Shown here: positions 15,428 through 23,866 of the stretch, one piece after another
Layout of the letters: every line of letters begins with the position of its first letter
How positions within the stretch are numbered: the first letter of the stretch is position 1
NCBI RefSeq assembly: GCF_020531965.1
Contig: NZ_JAJAWH010000005.1
Location: 167,104-231,103 of the forward strand
Length of the DNA: 64,000 nucleotides
From: Pseudorhizobium xiangyangii
GTDB lineage: Bacteria; Pseudomonadota; Alphaproteobacteria; Rhizobiales; Rhizobiaceae
Direction of reading: 5' to 3'
The notes under the pieces: model-generated
The model's input: the letters and a program-made list of their open reading frames with translations, nothing else
What the model was told of the DNA's origin: nothing
Databases searched by the model: none
Program-made: the position numbers and the translations under genes

Positions 15428-16863
15428 CTTTCGGTTCCCACTTCCTCGCGAGCTGCTACCACCGTCCATGCGGAGAGCGGCTCGGATCGTTCGAAATTCG
15501 CACCGGCGACGGCCTCGCCGATGATTACCATAACCGGACCGGCAAGGTCTTCCCTCGCCTCAAGATCCGGCAACTCCTTCAAAACGCCGTGAAAAAGCCG
15601 GCGGTCATCGCGGCTGGCATTCTCCACGACGGCAACCGTCGTATCCGGCGAAAGCCCGGCATTCATCAGCCGGCCTGCGACGGAGGCGGCAACCGTGCGA
15701 CCCATATAGACGGCAATGGTCGCGCCGGAAACCGCAAGGCTCGCCCAGTCGGGCAGCACGTCGCCGGTCAGGTCGTGGCCAGTGGTAAAGATCAGCGACG
15801 AGGCGACGCCACGGAGCGTCAGCGGCAGGTCGAAATCGGCAGCAGCGGCAAAGGCCGAGGTGATGCCGGACACTATCTCGTAGGAAATGCCGGCTTCCCG
15901 GAGTGCCGCCATCTCCTCGCCGGCGCGGCCGTACACCAGCGGATCGCCCGATTTCAGGCGCACGACGCGCTTGCCGTCACGGCCCAGCCGGACGAGCAGA
16001 CGATTGATCTCGTCCTGCGACTTCGAATGGCAGTTCTTGCGCTTGCCGACCGACAGACGTTCGGCATCGCGGCGGCCCATATCGACGATCGCCTGGGGCA
16101 CGAGCGCATCATAGACGATCACGTCGGCCTCCATCAGCACCCGCTGGGCGCGCAGCGTCAGCAGGTCTTCCGCACCCGGACCGGCGCCGACCAGCCAGAC
16201 ATGGCCTTCGACGAGACAGGAGGAAGAAAGCAGCACGTTGGCGGCCCGACGCGCACCTGACTGGTCGCCGGCATCGATGCTATCGGAAACGGCGCCCGTA
16301 AAGAACCGGCGCCAGAAGACCCGGCGGGACACACCTTTCGGCAAAAGGTTCTCGGCAGCATCGCGATACTCGACAGCGAGTGAAGCCAGACGTCCAAGCG
16401 AAGGCGACAGCATCTGGTCGATACGCGCACGGATCATCTGCGCCAGAACCGGGCCTGCACCTTCGGTGCCGATCGCGACCGCGACCGGTGCCCGATTGAC
16501 GAGAGCCGGCGTGAGAAAATCGCAGAACTCCGGCTGATCGACGGCATTGGCGGGGATCTTGAGGTCGCGAGCGGCCCGCACGATGGCCTGATCCTCGACA
16601 GCATCGCCGGTGGCCGCAAAGACCAGTGCCGCACCTTCCAATTGCTCGACCGAAAAGCCGCCATCGACAATCTCGATGGCATTCGAAGCGAGGAAGTGAC
16701 GATAGTCTGGCGCCGGGTCGCCGGCATAGGCAACGATCCGCGCGTCCGTATTGCACAGAAGACGAGTCTTCGCATAGGCTTCATCGCCATTGCCAAAGAC
16801 GGCCACCTTCCTGCTGCTGACGCGGAAGAAAATCGGAAATGTTGTCAATCGATTACTGGACAT
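15424..16863 (-). CDS. cysG: Siroheme synthase (trifunctional CysG)
   Basis: This makes siroheme for the neighbouring sulfite reductase: precorrin-2 dehydrogenase and ferrochelatase in the N-terminal half (about 1-210), and uroporphyrinogen-III C-methyltransferase in the C-terminal half (about 215-460; VWLVGAGPGAEDLLTLRA, LKSGDPLVYGRAGEE). The N-terminal nucleotide loop reads VAVFGNGDEAYAK, not the canonical GGGxVA, and the serine/aspartate region should be checked for full dehydrogenase activity. 479 residues is normal length. It is the first gene of the operon; a widely spaced CCCAATC/GATTGGG dyad lies just upstream. Confidence 0.93.
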   Translation of the reverse strand: MSSNRLTTFPIFFRVSSRKVAVFGNGDEAYAKTRLLCNTDARIVAYAGDPAPDYRHFLASNAIEIVDGGFSVEQLEGAALVFAATGDAVEDQAIVRAARDLKIPANAVDQPEFCDFLTPALVNRAPVAVAIGTEGAGPVLAQMIRARIDQMLSPSLGRLASLAVEYRDAAENLLPKGVSRRVFWRRFFTGAVSDSIDAGDQSGARRAANVLLSSSCLVEGHVWLVGAGPGAEDLLTLRAQRVLMEADVIVYDALVPQAIVDMGRRDAERLSVGKRKNCHSKSQDEINRLLVRLGRDGKRVVRLKSGDPLVYGRAGEEMAALREAGISYEIVSGITSAFAAAADFDLPLTLRGVASSLIFTTGHDLTGDVLPDWASLAVSGATIAVYMGRTVAASVAGRLMNAGLSPDTTVAVVENASRDDRRLFHGVLKELPDLEAREDLAGPVMVIIGEAVAGANFERSEPLSAWTVVAAREEVGTER

Positions 16864-16871
16864 GCGGATTA

Positions 16872-16904
16872 CCCAATCTCAGCTGCTCAATATCACCGAT
16901 TGGG
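16872..16904 (-). promoter_or_regulatory. Inverted repeat upstream of cysG
   Basis: CCCAATC (16872-16878) and GATTGGG (16898-16904) are separated by 19 bp and sit 9-41 bp ahead of the cysG start. The arms could be two half-sites of a dimeric or tetrameric regulator, or a leader hairpin. No cognate regulator can be named. Confidence 0.35.
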
Positions 16905-17053
16905 CTTAAAAACAGAAGAAACCGTTGTGCGACTTGGCTTGGAGCAGAACATTTCTATTCTCGCTCACCGGGTTTCTTGAGTAAAAGCCACCGAAGACCA
17001 ACCGTTGCCGTCTATGCGATTCTACGCGGCGGCGCTGGAACAGGACCGATCGA

Positions 17054-17632
17054 ATGAGCCTTGCCGCCCGCCTTCTCAACGTCATCGAACATGACATCCT
17101 GCCCCTGACCGAAGCTGGTGTCGCAGCGGGGAACAAGGTGTTCGGTGCCGCTATCCTCAGAAAATCGGATCTGTCCCTGGTCGTCGCCGAGACGAACAAC
17201 GAGTTGGAAAACCCGCTCTGGCACGGCGAGGTGCATACGTTGAAGCGCTTCTACGAGATGGGCGAGAAGCCCGACACCAAGGACCTGATCTTCCTCTCGA
17301 CGCACGAACCATGCACCATGTGCATGTCGGCGATCACCTGGGCCGGGTTCGACAATTTCTACTATTTCTTCAGCCACGAAGACAGCCGCGACGCCTTCGC
17401 GATCCCGCATGACTTGAAGATCCTCAAGGACGTCTTCGGGCTCGAACCGGGCGGATACCGCCGGCAGAACGGCTTCTGGCATTCCCATGCGCTTGCCGAT
17501 CTCGTTGAGGGCGACGAGGATCCGGAGCGCACGGCGCTTCGGGAGCAATCGGCACGAATCCGGGCCGTCTACGATCGGCTGTCCGATGCCTATCAATCCG
17601 GCAAGGGCGACAACGCCATCCCGCTCAGCTGA
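17054..17632 (+). CDS. Nucleoside/cytidine deaminase-like zinc enzyme
   Basis: This 192-residue hydrolytic deaminase has the zinc site H57-x-E59 (LWHGEVHTL) and C87-x-x-C90 (THEPCTMCMS). That pattern is shared by guanine, cytosine and tRNA adenosine deaminases. It is longer than TadA and has an extended C-terminus with QNGFWHSHALADL, so the substrate cannot be assigned from sequence alone. An AGGA ribosome site precedes the ATG. mazG follows 15 bp later, suggesting a nucleotide-cleansing or salvage pair. Confidence 0.85.
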   Translation: MSLAARLLNVIEHDILPLTEAGVAAGNKVFGAAILRKSDLSLVVAETNNELENPLWHGEVHTLKRFYEMGEKPDTKDLIFLSTHEPCTMCMSAITWAGFDNFYYFFSHEDSRDAFAIPHDLKILKDVFGLEPGGYRRQNGFWHSHALADLVEGDEDPERTALREQSARIRAVYDRLSDAYQSGKGDNAIPLS

Positions 17633-17647
17633 CCAAGCAGGAAACCC

Positions 17648-18481
17648 ATGGAAGCCTCTAGAGACATTTCGCGCCTGATCGAGATCATGGCGGCGCTGCG
17701 GGACCCTGTGACGGGGTGCCCCTGGGACACCCAGCAGAATTTCGCGTCCATCAAGCCCTATACGATCGAGGAAGCCTATGAAGTGGCCGACGCGATCGAA
17801 CGGAACGATCTAGACGATCTTTGCGAAGAACTGGGCGACCTCCTGCTGCAGGTCGTCTTTCACGCCCGCATGGCAGAGGAAGCCGGCGAATTCTCCTTCG
17901 GCGATGTCGTCCACGCGGTGACCCACAAGATGATCCGCCGCCACCCGCATGTCTTTGCCGTGTCGGAGGCCTCGACACCGGGTGCCGTCAAGATGCAGTG
18001 GGACGAGATCAAGGCGCAAGAAAAGCTTGAGCGGGCGGAACGCCGGGCAAACCGGGGAATTACCGAGGATTTCGGCGACGGCTTTCTCGGCACCGTGCAT
18101 CGAAGCCAACCGGCGCTGACCGAAGCCCAGAAGCTGCAGCAAAGAGCAGCCAAAGTGGGGTTCGACTGGTCGGAGGCCGAGCCAATCCTCGACAAGATCG
18201 AGGAAGAAGTCGGCGAGTTGCGCGAAGCATTGCGCAGCGGACAGCAGGCCAAGGTAGCCGACGAACTCGGCGACCTGATCTTCGCGCTCGTCAACATCGG
18301 CCGGCATGTGGATGCCGACCCGGAAGACGCGCTGCGCGGCACGAACACGAAGTTTCGGCGCAGGTTCAGCCATATCGAGACGGAACTTCAGAAATCGGGT
18401 GAAACCCTGGAGGCCGCAACGCTGGAACAGATGGAAGATCTCTGGCAGGCGGCAAAGGCTATCGAGCGGTTGGTGACGTGA
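17648..18481 (+). CDS. mazG: Nucleoside triphosphate pyrophosphohydrolase MazG
   Basis: This hydrolyses (d)NTPs to NMPs and pyrophosphate, a house-cleaning activity that also lowers stress nucleotides. The 277-residue protein has two MazG domains; the first carries CPWDTQQNFASIKPYTIEEAYE and DDLCEELGDLLLQVVFHARMA, and the second repeats the ExxE metal pattern in EEEVGELREAL and ADELGDLIFALVNIGRH. It follows the deaminase by 15 bp and its stop overlaps the GTG start of the next gene by 4 bp. Confidence 0.95.
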   Translation: MEASRDISRLIEIMAALRDPVTGCPWDTQQNFASIKPYTIEEAYEVADAIERNDLDDLCEELGDLLLQVVFHARMAEEAGEFSFGDVVHAVTHKMIRRHPHVFAVSEASTPGAVKMQWDEIKAQEKLERAERRANRGITEDFGDGFLGTVHRSQPALTEAQKLQQRAAKVGFDWSEAEPILDKIEEEVGELREALRSGQQAKVADELGDLIFALVNIGRHVDADPEDALRGTNTKFRRRFSHIETELQKSGETLEAATLEQMEDLWQAAKAIERLVT

Positions 18482-19670
18482 AGCTCGACAGCCTTAGTGT
18501 TACCATCGCCGGCGCAGGCATTGGCGGGCTCTCGCTCGCCACCATGCTTGCCCGTCAGGGCGCGACGGTGGCCGTCTACGACCAGATGGTGGCGCCGCAG
18601 CCGGTCGGCTCCGGCTTCGTCCTACAACCCACCGGCTCTGCCGTACTGGCTCACATGGGCCTTCTCGATCAGGTGAAGCGACGTGGGTCGTTCATCAACC
18701 GGATGCACGGCAAGCTTACCCACACCGACACGACCGTTCTGGAAATCGGCTACGGGAAGACAGTCCAAGGGATCGCCATCCAGCGCGTCGCGCTGTTCGA
18801 TCTCCTGCTCGATGCGGCGATCTCTGCCGGCGTAAGCTTCGAGACCACCGCTCGGGTGACCGATATTGTGGACGGCAGTCGACCCAGCATCGTTCTTCAG
18901 GACGGCCGCAAAGCACCAGCCGCCGATCTCGTTGTGGATGCCATGGGCACCAATTCCCCGATCGGCCACATCGCGGCGAAGGAACTGAGTTATGGGGCCC
19001 TGTGGGCGACTGTGCCCTGGCCTGAGAATGGTCCTTTCCATCCGCATGAACTGGAACAGCGCTACCATAGCGCCAGCCGCATGGCCGGTGTCCTGCCGGT
19101 CGGTACGGCGCACCGAGAATGGCGACCTTCTTCTGGAGCCTGCGCAACCGTGACTACGACCGCTGGCAGGCGGCGGGGCGCGCCGCCTGGATCGACGAGG
19201 TTGCGGCACTGTGGCCGGAAACGGTTCCCTTTGCTGAAATCGCCGAGCCGGTGCATGCGCGCTATCGCCATCATACGCGTAAGCCGACCCTCGGGCGGCG
19301 GGTTATCCGTATTGGAGACGCATGGCACGCGACCAGCCCGCAGCTTGGCCAGGGTGCCAACATGGCGCTTCTGGACGCGGCGTCGCTCGCCCTGGCTCTG
19401 CAACGATCGGAAACAGTGGAGCTGGCGTTTGCGGCGCATCTTCGCCAGCGGCAGATGCATATCCGGCTCTACCAGACTCTGAGTCTCGTCCTGACGCCGT
19501 TCTACCAGTCCGACAGTCTCGTGCTGCCCTCGCTGCGCGACTTCGCCATAGGACCGGCAACACGGCTGCCTCTCGTGCGGCAGATCGTCAGCCGACTGGT
19601 CACGGGAGAGTTTCTGGACCCGGTGGGGCGGATCGGCTTCAACCAGGTCCTGCCACGCGCTGACGCGTAG
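18478..19670 (+). pseudogene. FAD-dependent monooxygenase, interrupted by a frameshift
   Basis: The first part (from the GTG at 18478) encodes an FAD-binding N-terminus with VTIAGAGIGGLSLATMLARQ and follows the PHBH-type monooxygenase fold up to GVLPVGT near 19105. The rest of the protein continues in another frame from about 19110, with ATFFWSLRNRDYDRW, then RVIRIGDAWHATSPQLGQGA (the FAD GD motif) and ends at 19670. Together they make one normal-length enzyme of about 395 residues. The shift needs one missing base (or two extra) at about 19105-19118. It may be a true mutation or an assembly error. It is coupled to mazG by a GTGA overlap. Confidence 0.8.
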
Positions 19671-19793
19671 GCCAGATACGAGACCGAGATGTTCAAGCAA
19701 GCTGAAGCAGGCCTGCGTCCGGCTTCCTGGTTTCAATGGAACTGCGCCCCAGCCGCCAAGGCCGAGGAGGACGGGCACGCCGGGGGCGGCGCC

Positions 19794-21167
19794 CTATCGC
19801 TCCCAATCTTCCTTGCCGGGCTTCGGTCCATTGCCGAGCTTGCGCTCCAGTTCTACGGCCTGGCTTTCCGACAGCCGAACGTCGAGTTCCACCGAACCGT
19901 CTTCCTGATCCTTCCGCTCGTCGACGATGGCGTTCTCATAGATCCATGAGACCAGTGCCAGCTTGTCGGTAGGAATGGTGATCGTGGTTTCGGTCAACAC
20001 ACCGGAGAGGCGCCTGGCGATTTCCGCCATCAGCAGATCGACGCCTTCACCGGTAATTGCCGACACGGCCAGCACGTTGGGACGGCCCTCCGCTTTTTCG
20101 GCAATAGCATCATGCGCTTCCGGGTCGAGGCGATCGATCTTGTTCCAGACCTCGATGATCCGTTCGTCCCGTTCCTTCTCGTCAATCCCGAGATCGGAGA
20201 GGATGCGCAGAACATCCGCGGATTGCGCGGCGTTGTCGGGGTCCGACAGGTCGCGGACGTGCAGGATGAGATCCGCCTCCAGCACCTCTTCCAGTGTCGC
20301 GCGGAAGGCAGCAACGAGGTGGGTCGGGAGGTTCGAAATGAAGCCGACGGTATCCGACAGGATGACCGTGCGACCGTGCGGCAGTTTCATGCGGCGAAGC
20401 GTCGGGTCGAGCGTCGCAAACAGCATGTCCTCGGCCAGCACGCCGGCGCCGGTGATGCTATTGAAGAGCGTCGATTTCCCGGCGTTGGTATAGCCGACCA
20501 GCGCCACGATCGGATGCGGCACCTTGCGGCGCTTGGCCCGATGAAGCTGGCGGGTGCGCACGACCTGCTCGAGCTCGCGCTCCAGCTTGACGATGCGGTC
20601 CTGCAGCAACCGGCGGTCGGCTTCGATCTGGGTTTCACCCGGGCCACCCATGAAACCCGCGCCACCGCGCTGGCGTTCAAGGTGGGTCCAGCTGCGAACC
20701 AGACGGCCCTTCTGGTAGTTGAGATGCGCCAGATCGACCTGCAGCGTGCCTTCCTTGGTGGAGGCGCGGCGGCCGAAAATCTCGAGGATCAGACCCGTAC
20801 GGTCGATGACCTTGGCGTTCCATTCCTTCTCGAGATTGCGCTGCTGTACCGGCGTCAGAGGATGGTCGATGATGACCAGGCCGGCGTCGTGTTCATCGAG
20901 CAGCGCCTTGATCTCTTCGATCTTGCCGCTGCCCATCAACGTTGCCGGACGGGGCTGAGAAACGGAAACGACAAGCCCGCGCGCAATCGTCAAGTCGATT
21001 GCCCGGGCAAGGCCGATCGCCTCCTCCAGCCGTGCCTCGTCAGACCGTTGGGCACCCGGGATGGATGCATCTGCCTGCGTGGAACGCGCGGCGCGGCTTT
21101 GCTTGAGCACCGGCACGATCACCACTGCACGCATATGATCCCGGTGACGTTCGGTCTCCGGGATCAT
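19794..21167 (-). CDS. hflX: GTPase HflX (ribosome rescue/splitting factor)
   Basis: This ribosome-associated GTPase helps split stalled or stressed 70S ribosomes. The 457-residue product has the HflX N-terminal domain (RGLVVSVSQPRPATLMGSGK), the glycine-rich linker (ERQRGGAGFMGGPGETQIEADRR written in part) and the G domain (P-loop GYTNAGKST, G3 SDTVGFI, G4 NKIDRL). Two starts are possible: 21167 (MIPETERHRD) and 21134 (MRAVVIVPVL). Both lie in or beside a perfect 10-bp inverted repeat. It follows hfq by 44 bp, as in many proteobacteria. Confidence 0.94.
   Translation of the reverse strand: MIPETERHRDHMRAVVIVPVLKQSRAARSTQADASIPGAQRSDEARLEEAIGLARAIDLTIARGLVVSVSQPRPATLMGSGKIEEIKALLDEHDAGLVIIDHPLTPVQQRNLEKEWNAKVIDRTGLILEIFGRRASTKEGTLQVDLAHLNYQKGRLVRSWTHLERQRGGAGFMGGPGETQIEADRRLLQDRIVKLERELEQVVRTRQLHRAKRRKVPHPIVALVGYTNAGKSTLFNSITGAGVLAEDMLFATLDPTLRRMKLPHGRTVILSDTVGFISNLPTHLVAAFRATLEEVLEADLILHVRDLSDPDNAAQSADVLRILSDLGIDEKERDERIIEVWNKIDRLDPEAHDAIAEKAEGRPNVLAVSAITGEGVDLLMAEIARRLSGVLTETTITIPTDKLALVSWIYENAIVDERKDQEDGSVELDVRLSESQAVELERKLGNGPKPGKEDWER
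21135..21167 (-). promoter_or_regulatory. Hairpin spanning the hflX start region
   Basis: A perfect 10-bp inverted repeat, ATGATCCCGG (21135-21144) and CCGGGATCAT (21158-21167), with a 13-base loop, lies in the hfq-hflX junction. In the mRNA the upstream arm contains the first candidate start codon (21167), and the other arm holds the purine-rich bases ahead of the second (21134). It could reduce hflX translation relative to hfq or act as a partial terminator, although no T-run follows. Confidence 0.55.
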
Positions 21168-21211
21168 CGACTCATTCGAGGTATCGCGATTTGTAATCTG
21201 TAATTGTCCTG

Positions 21212-21454
21212 TTAAGCGGCCGTCTCTTCGCTCTCGAACATCTGCATGGGTTGACCCGGCATGATGGTGGAGATCGCGTGCTTATACACGAGTTGCGAAT
21301 GGCCGTCACGGCGCAGCAGAACGCAGAAATTGTCGAACGAGGTGACAACGCCCGTCAGCTTCACACCGTTGATAAGGAAAATAGTCAAAGAAATCTTCTG
21401 CTTGCGGACAGTATTAAGGAATAGATCCTGCAAGTTTTGAGAACGTTCCGCCAT
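21212..21454 (-). CDS. hfq: RNA chaperone Hfq
   Basis: This is an Sm-like hexameric RNA chaperone that pairs small RNAs with mRNAs. The 80-residue product begins [20 protein letters not shown], with the Sm1 segment [27 protein letters not shown] and the Sm2 segment [10 protein letters not shown]. The start at 21454 gives the family N-terminus; an upstream extension does not match. The gene order hfq-hflX downstream of the ntr genes is typical for Rhizobiales. Confidence 0.98.
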   Translation of the reverse strand: MAERSQNLQDLFLNTVRKQKISLTIFLINGVKLTGVVTSFDNFCVLLRRDGHSQLVYKHAISTIMPGQPMQMFESEETAA

Positions 21455-21564
21455 AGCGCCGCTTCTTTCTTTTTTGCCGGCATATGCCGGGATGATTTGA
21501 GTACGCTTCTTGAGATGATTAGGAAGCGCCCCCGTGCTTCCCTCCCCCACTCACGTCCTCGTTA

Positions 21565-22428
21565 TCAAATCGTCGTCTTTTCCGCAACGTCCAAAAAGGC
21601 GCCGCGGAGTTTGGCAGAAACGCTGCCCGGATGGCCGTTGGCGACAGGCCTGCCATCGACCTCGACGATCGGGACGCAGGATCCGGTGGCCGACGTCAGG
21701 AAAACCTCCCGCGCCGCGATCATTTCCTCGACCGTAAACTCCCGCTCCTCGAAGCCGACACCGAGGTGGGCCGCGACATCCAGCAGTGTCGTGCGGGTAA
21801 TCCCCCTCAGGATACCGTGCTCGGCAGGTCGCGTCACCAGGACGCCCTCCCTGGTCACGATCCAGACGTTCGAGGATGCCGCCTCCTTGACGTTACCATT
21901 CGTGTCGATGAACACCGCATCCTGCGCTCCCGCTTCCTTGGCCTGCTGCTTGACCAGGACATTCGGAAGCAGGCCCACGGTCTTGATATCGACGCGGTCC
22001 CAGCGATTTTCAGGCACGGTGATGACCTTGATGCCGGATTCGTACTTGCGCAGCATCGGCGTCGGGTCCACGGACTTTGCCGTGATGGTGATCGTTGGCG
22101 ATGTGTCCTCCGACGGGAAGAAATGGTCGCGCCGCGCGACGCCGCGGGTGACCTGGAGATAGAACAGGCCGTTCCGGACGCGATTGCGACGCAGCACTTC
22201 ACGGATGACGATCTTCAACGCCTCGCGGCTCATCGGGCTCCTCATGCGAAGCTCACCTAGAGAACGCTCGAGCCGGTCGAGGTGGCGCGTCAGATCGACA
22301 ATCAGGCCGCCGCGAACCTCGCACACTTCATAGACGCCGTCGGCGAACTGGAAACCGCGATCCTCGATATGGATGGCAGCATCCGCGTGCTGAACGTAGC
22401 GGCCGTTGACATAGGCTATTCTCGACAT
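21565..22428 (-). CDS. dat: D-amino-acid transaminase (class IV PLP enzyme)
   Basis: This 287-residue fold-type IV aminotransferase interconverts D-amino acids and 2-oxo acids, for example D-alanine and D-glutamate for peptidoglycan. The PLP lysine is K149 in DIKTVGLLPNVLVKQ, and the phosphate-binding region is seen in EAASSNVWIV and LRGITRTTLL. The N-terminal YVNGRY and EDRGFQFADGVYEV are typical of D-alanine aminotransferases, not branched-chain IlvE. It lies between trkA and hfq on the same strand. Confidence 0.9.
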   Translation of the reverse strand: MSRIAYVNGRYVQHADAAIHIEDRGFQFADGVYEVCEVRGGLIVDLTRHLDRLERSLGELRMRSPMSREALKIVIREVLRRNRVRNGLFYLQVTRGVARRDHFFPSEDTSPTITITAKSVDPTPMLRKYESGIKVITVPENRWDRVDIKTVGLLPNVLVKQQAKEAGAQDAVFIDTNGNVKEAASSNVWIVTREGVLVTRPAEHGILRGITRTTLLDVAAHLGVGFEEREFTVEEMIAAREVFLTSATGSCVPIVEVDGRPVANGHPGSVSAKLRGAFLDVAEKTTI

Positions 22429-22446
22429 GGCTTGTTTCCGCTTCGG

Positions 22447-23823
22447 CTAGAAATATTGAATGGAGACGCGGAACATCTGCTCGACATTCCGGACCGCCTG
22501 CGTGGTCGAAAAGAGAACGACGCGGTCGCGCGCCTTGATTCTGGTGTCGCCGTTGGGGCGCAGGACCGCCCCACCCCGATAAATCGCGCCGACGCGGATA
22601 CCGTCGGGCAGGTCAAGCTCCCGGAACGGCCTGCCCACCAGGGGCGACGTCTCCAGTGCTTCTGCCTCGATGACTTCCGCCGAACCTTGCTGCACCGCGT
22701 AGACGGAGCGGATGCGGCCCTTGCGGACGTGCTGCAGGACGCGCGAGATCGTTACCGCCCTCGGATTGATCTGCGCGTCAATGCCCAGGGATTCGGTCAC
22801 CTGGTTGAGCGACGAACTGTTGATCAGGACGAGGTTCGACTTGCAGCCGAGCGACTTCGCCATCACCGAGCCGAGGATGTTGATCTGGTCGCTGTTGGTC
22901 AGGCTGACGATGAGATCGGCATCCTGGACATCCGCCTGCTGGAGAATGTTCTGGTCCAGCGCCGAACCATGCAGCACGACGGTGTTTCGCAACTGTTCCG
23001 AGATCAGGGCCGCCCGGTCGCGGTCGCTCTCGATGATCTTCAGGCGCGTCTTCGGCTGATGCTCCTCGATGGTCCGGGCAACGTACTGGCCGATATTTCC
23101 ACCGCCGGCGATGATGATGCGCCGGGCCTCCTGCTCCTCGTGACCGAAGAGGCCGAGCGTGCGGCGCACGTGTTCGCGCTGGCAGATGACATAGGCAAGG
23201 TCGCCGACCTGCAACTGATCGGCGGAATGGGCGACCGCCACGCGACCGTCGCGGAATATCCCGACGACCGTCGCCATCAGGTCCGGGAAGAGATGGCTGA
23301 GCTGTTGCAGCGGCGTATTGATGACCGGGCAGTCTTCCATGCATTCGATGGCAACCATCGCAATGCTGTCTTCGGCAAACCGGACGATGTCCGTCGCGCC
23401 TGGGAACGAGATGCGCCGCAACACCATCTTGCCGACCTCGATCTCTGGCGAGATCGTCACGTCGATTGACATGTTCTGGCGGCTGAAGAGATCGGCGTAT
23501 TCCGGTTGCAGGTAGCTCTGCGCACGAATGCGCGCGATCTTCGTCGGAACGCTGAAAAGCGCGTGCGCCACCTCGCAGGCGACGATATTCACCTCGTCGT
23601 AGAGTGTAACGGCGATGATCATGTCCGCCTGCTCGGCGCCCGCCTTAGCGAGAACATCAGGATGCGCGCCGTGTCCGACATACCCGCGAACGTCCAGCGT
23701 CTCGGTGATCGCATTGATCAGCGAGGCGGAGGTGTCGATCACGGAGACGTCGTTGTCCTCCTGCGACAGGCGTTCGGCAATGCCGTAGCCCACCTGCCCC
23801 GCCCCGCAAATTATGACTTTCAT
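22447..23823 (-). CDS. trkA: Trk potassium uptake regulator TrkA
   Basis: This is the peripheral cytoplasmic NAD(H)-binding subunit that gates the Trk potassium channel. The 458-residue protein has two RCK modules, each with a Rossmann motif (IICGAGQVGYGIAERL at the N-terminus; IIIAGGGNIGQYVARTI near residue 233) and a C-terminal RCK-C part (IEAEALETSPLVGRPF). No trkH/trkG channel gene is in the window. It is 43 bp downstream of ntrX on the same strand, an arrangement conserved in alphaproteobacteria. Confidence 0.96.
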   Translation of the reverse strand: MKVIICGAGQVGYGIAERLSQEDNDVSVIDTSASLINAITETLDVRGYVGHGAHPDVLAKAGAEQADMIIAVTLYDEVNIVACEVAHALFSVPTKIARIRAQSYLQPEYADLFSRQNMSIDVTISPEIEVGKMVLRRISFPGATDIVRFAEDSIAMVAIECMEDCPVINTPLQQLSHLFPDLMATVVGIFRDGRVAVAHSADQLQVGDLAYVICQREHVRRTLGLFGHEEQEARRIIIAGGGNIGQYVARTIEEHQPKTRLKIIESDRDRAALISEQLRNTVVLHGSALDQNILQQADVQDADLIVSLTNSDQINILGSVMAKSLGCKSNLVLINSSSLNQVTESLGIDAQINPRAVTISRVLQHVRKGRIRSVYAVQQGSAEVIEAEALETSPLVGRPFRELDLPDGIRVGAIYRGGAVLRPNGDTRIKARDRVVLFSTTQAVRNVEQMFRVSIQYF

Positions 23824-23866
23824 CGTTATTCTTTCATCGCGGGCAGGAGCCGGACAGCTTCAGTTG

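Noticed and set aside
22282-23469. 395-residue frame antisense to dat and trkA
   Set aside because: Shadow frame; the minus strand carries intact, motif-complete proteins.
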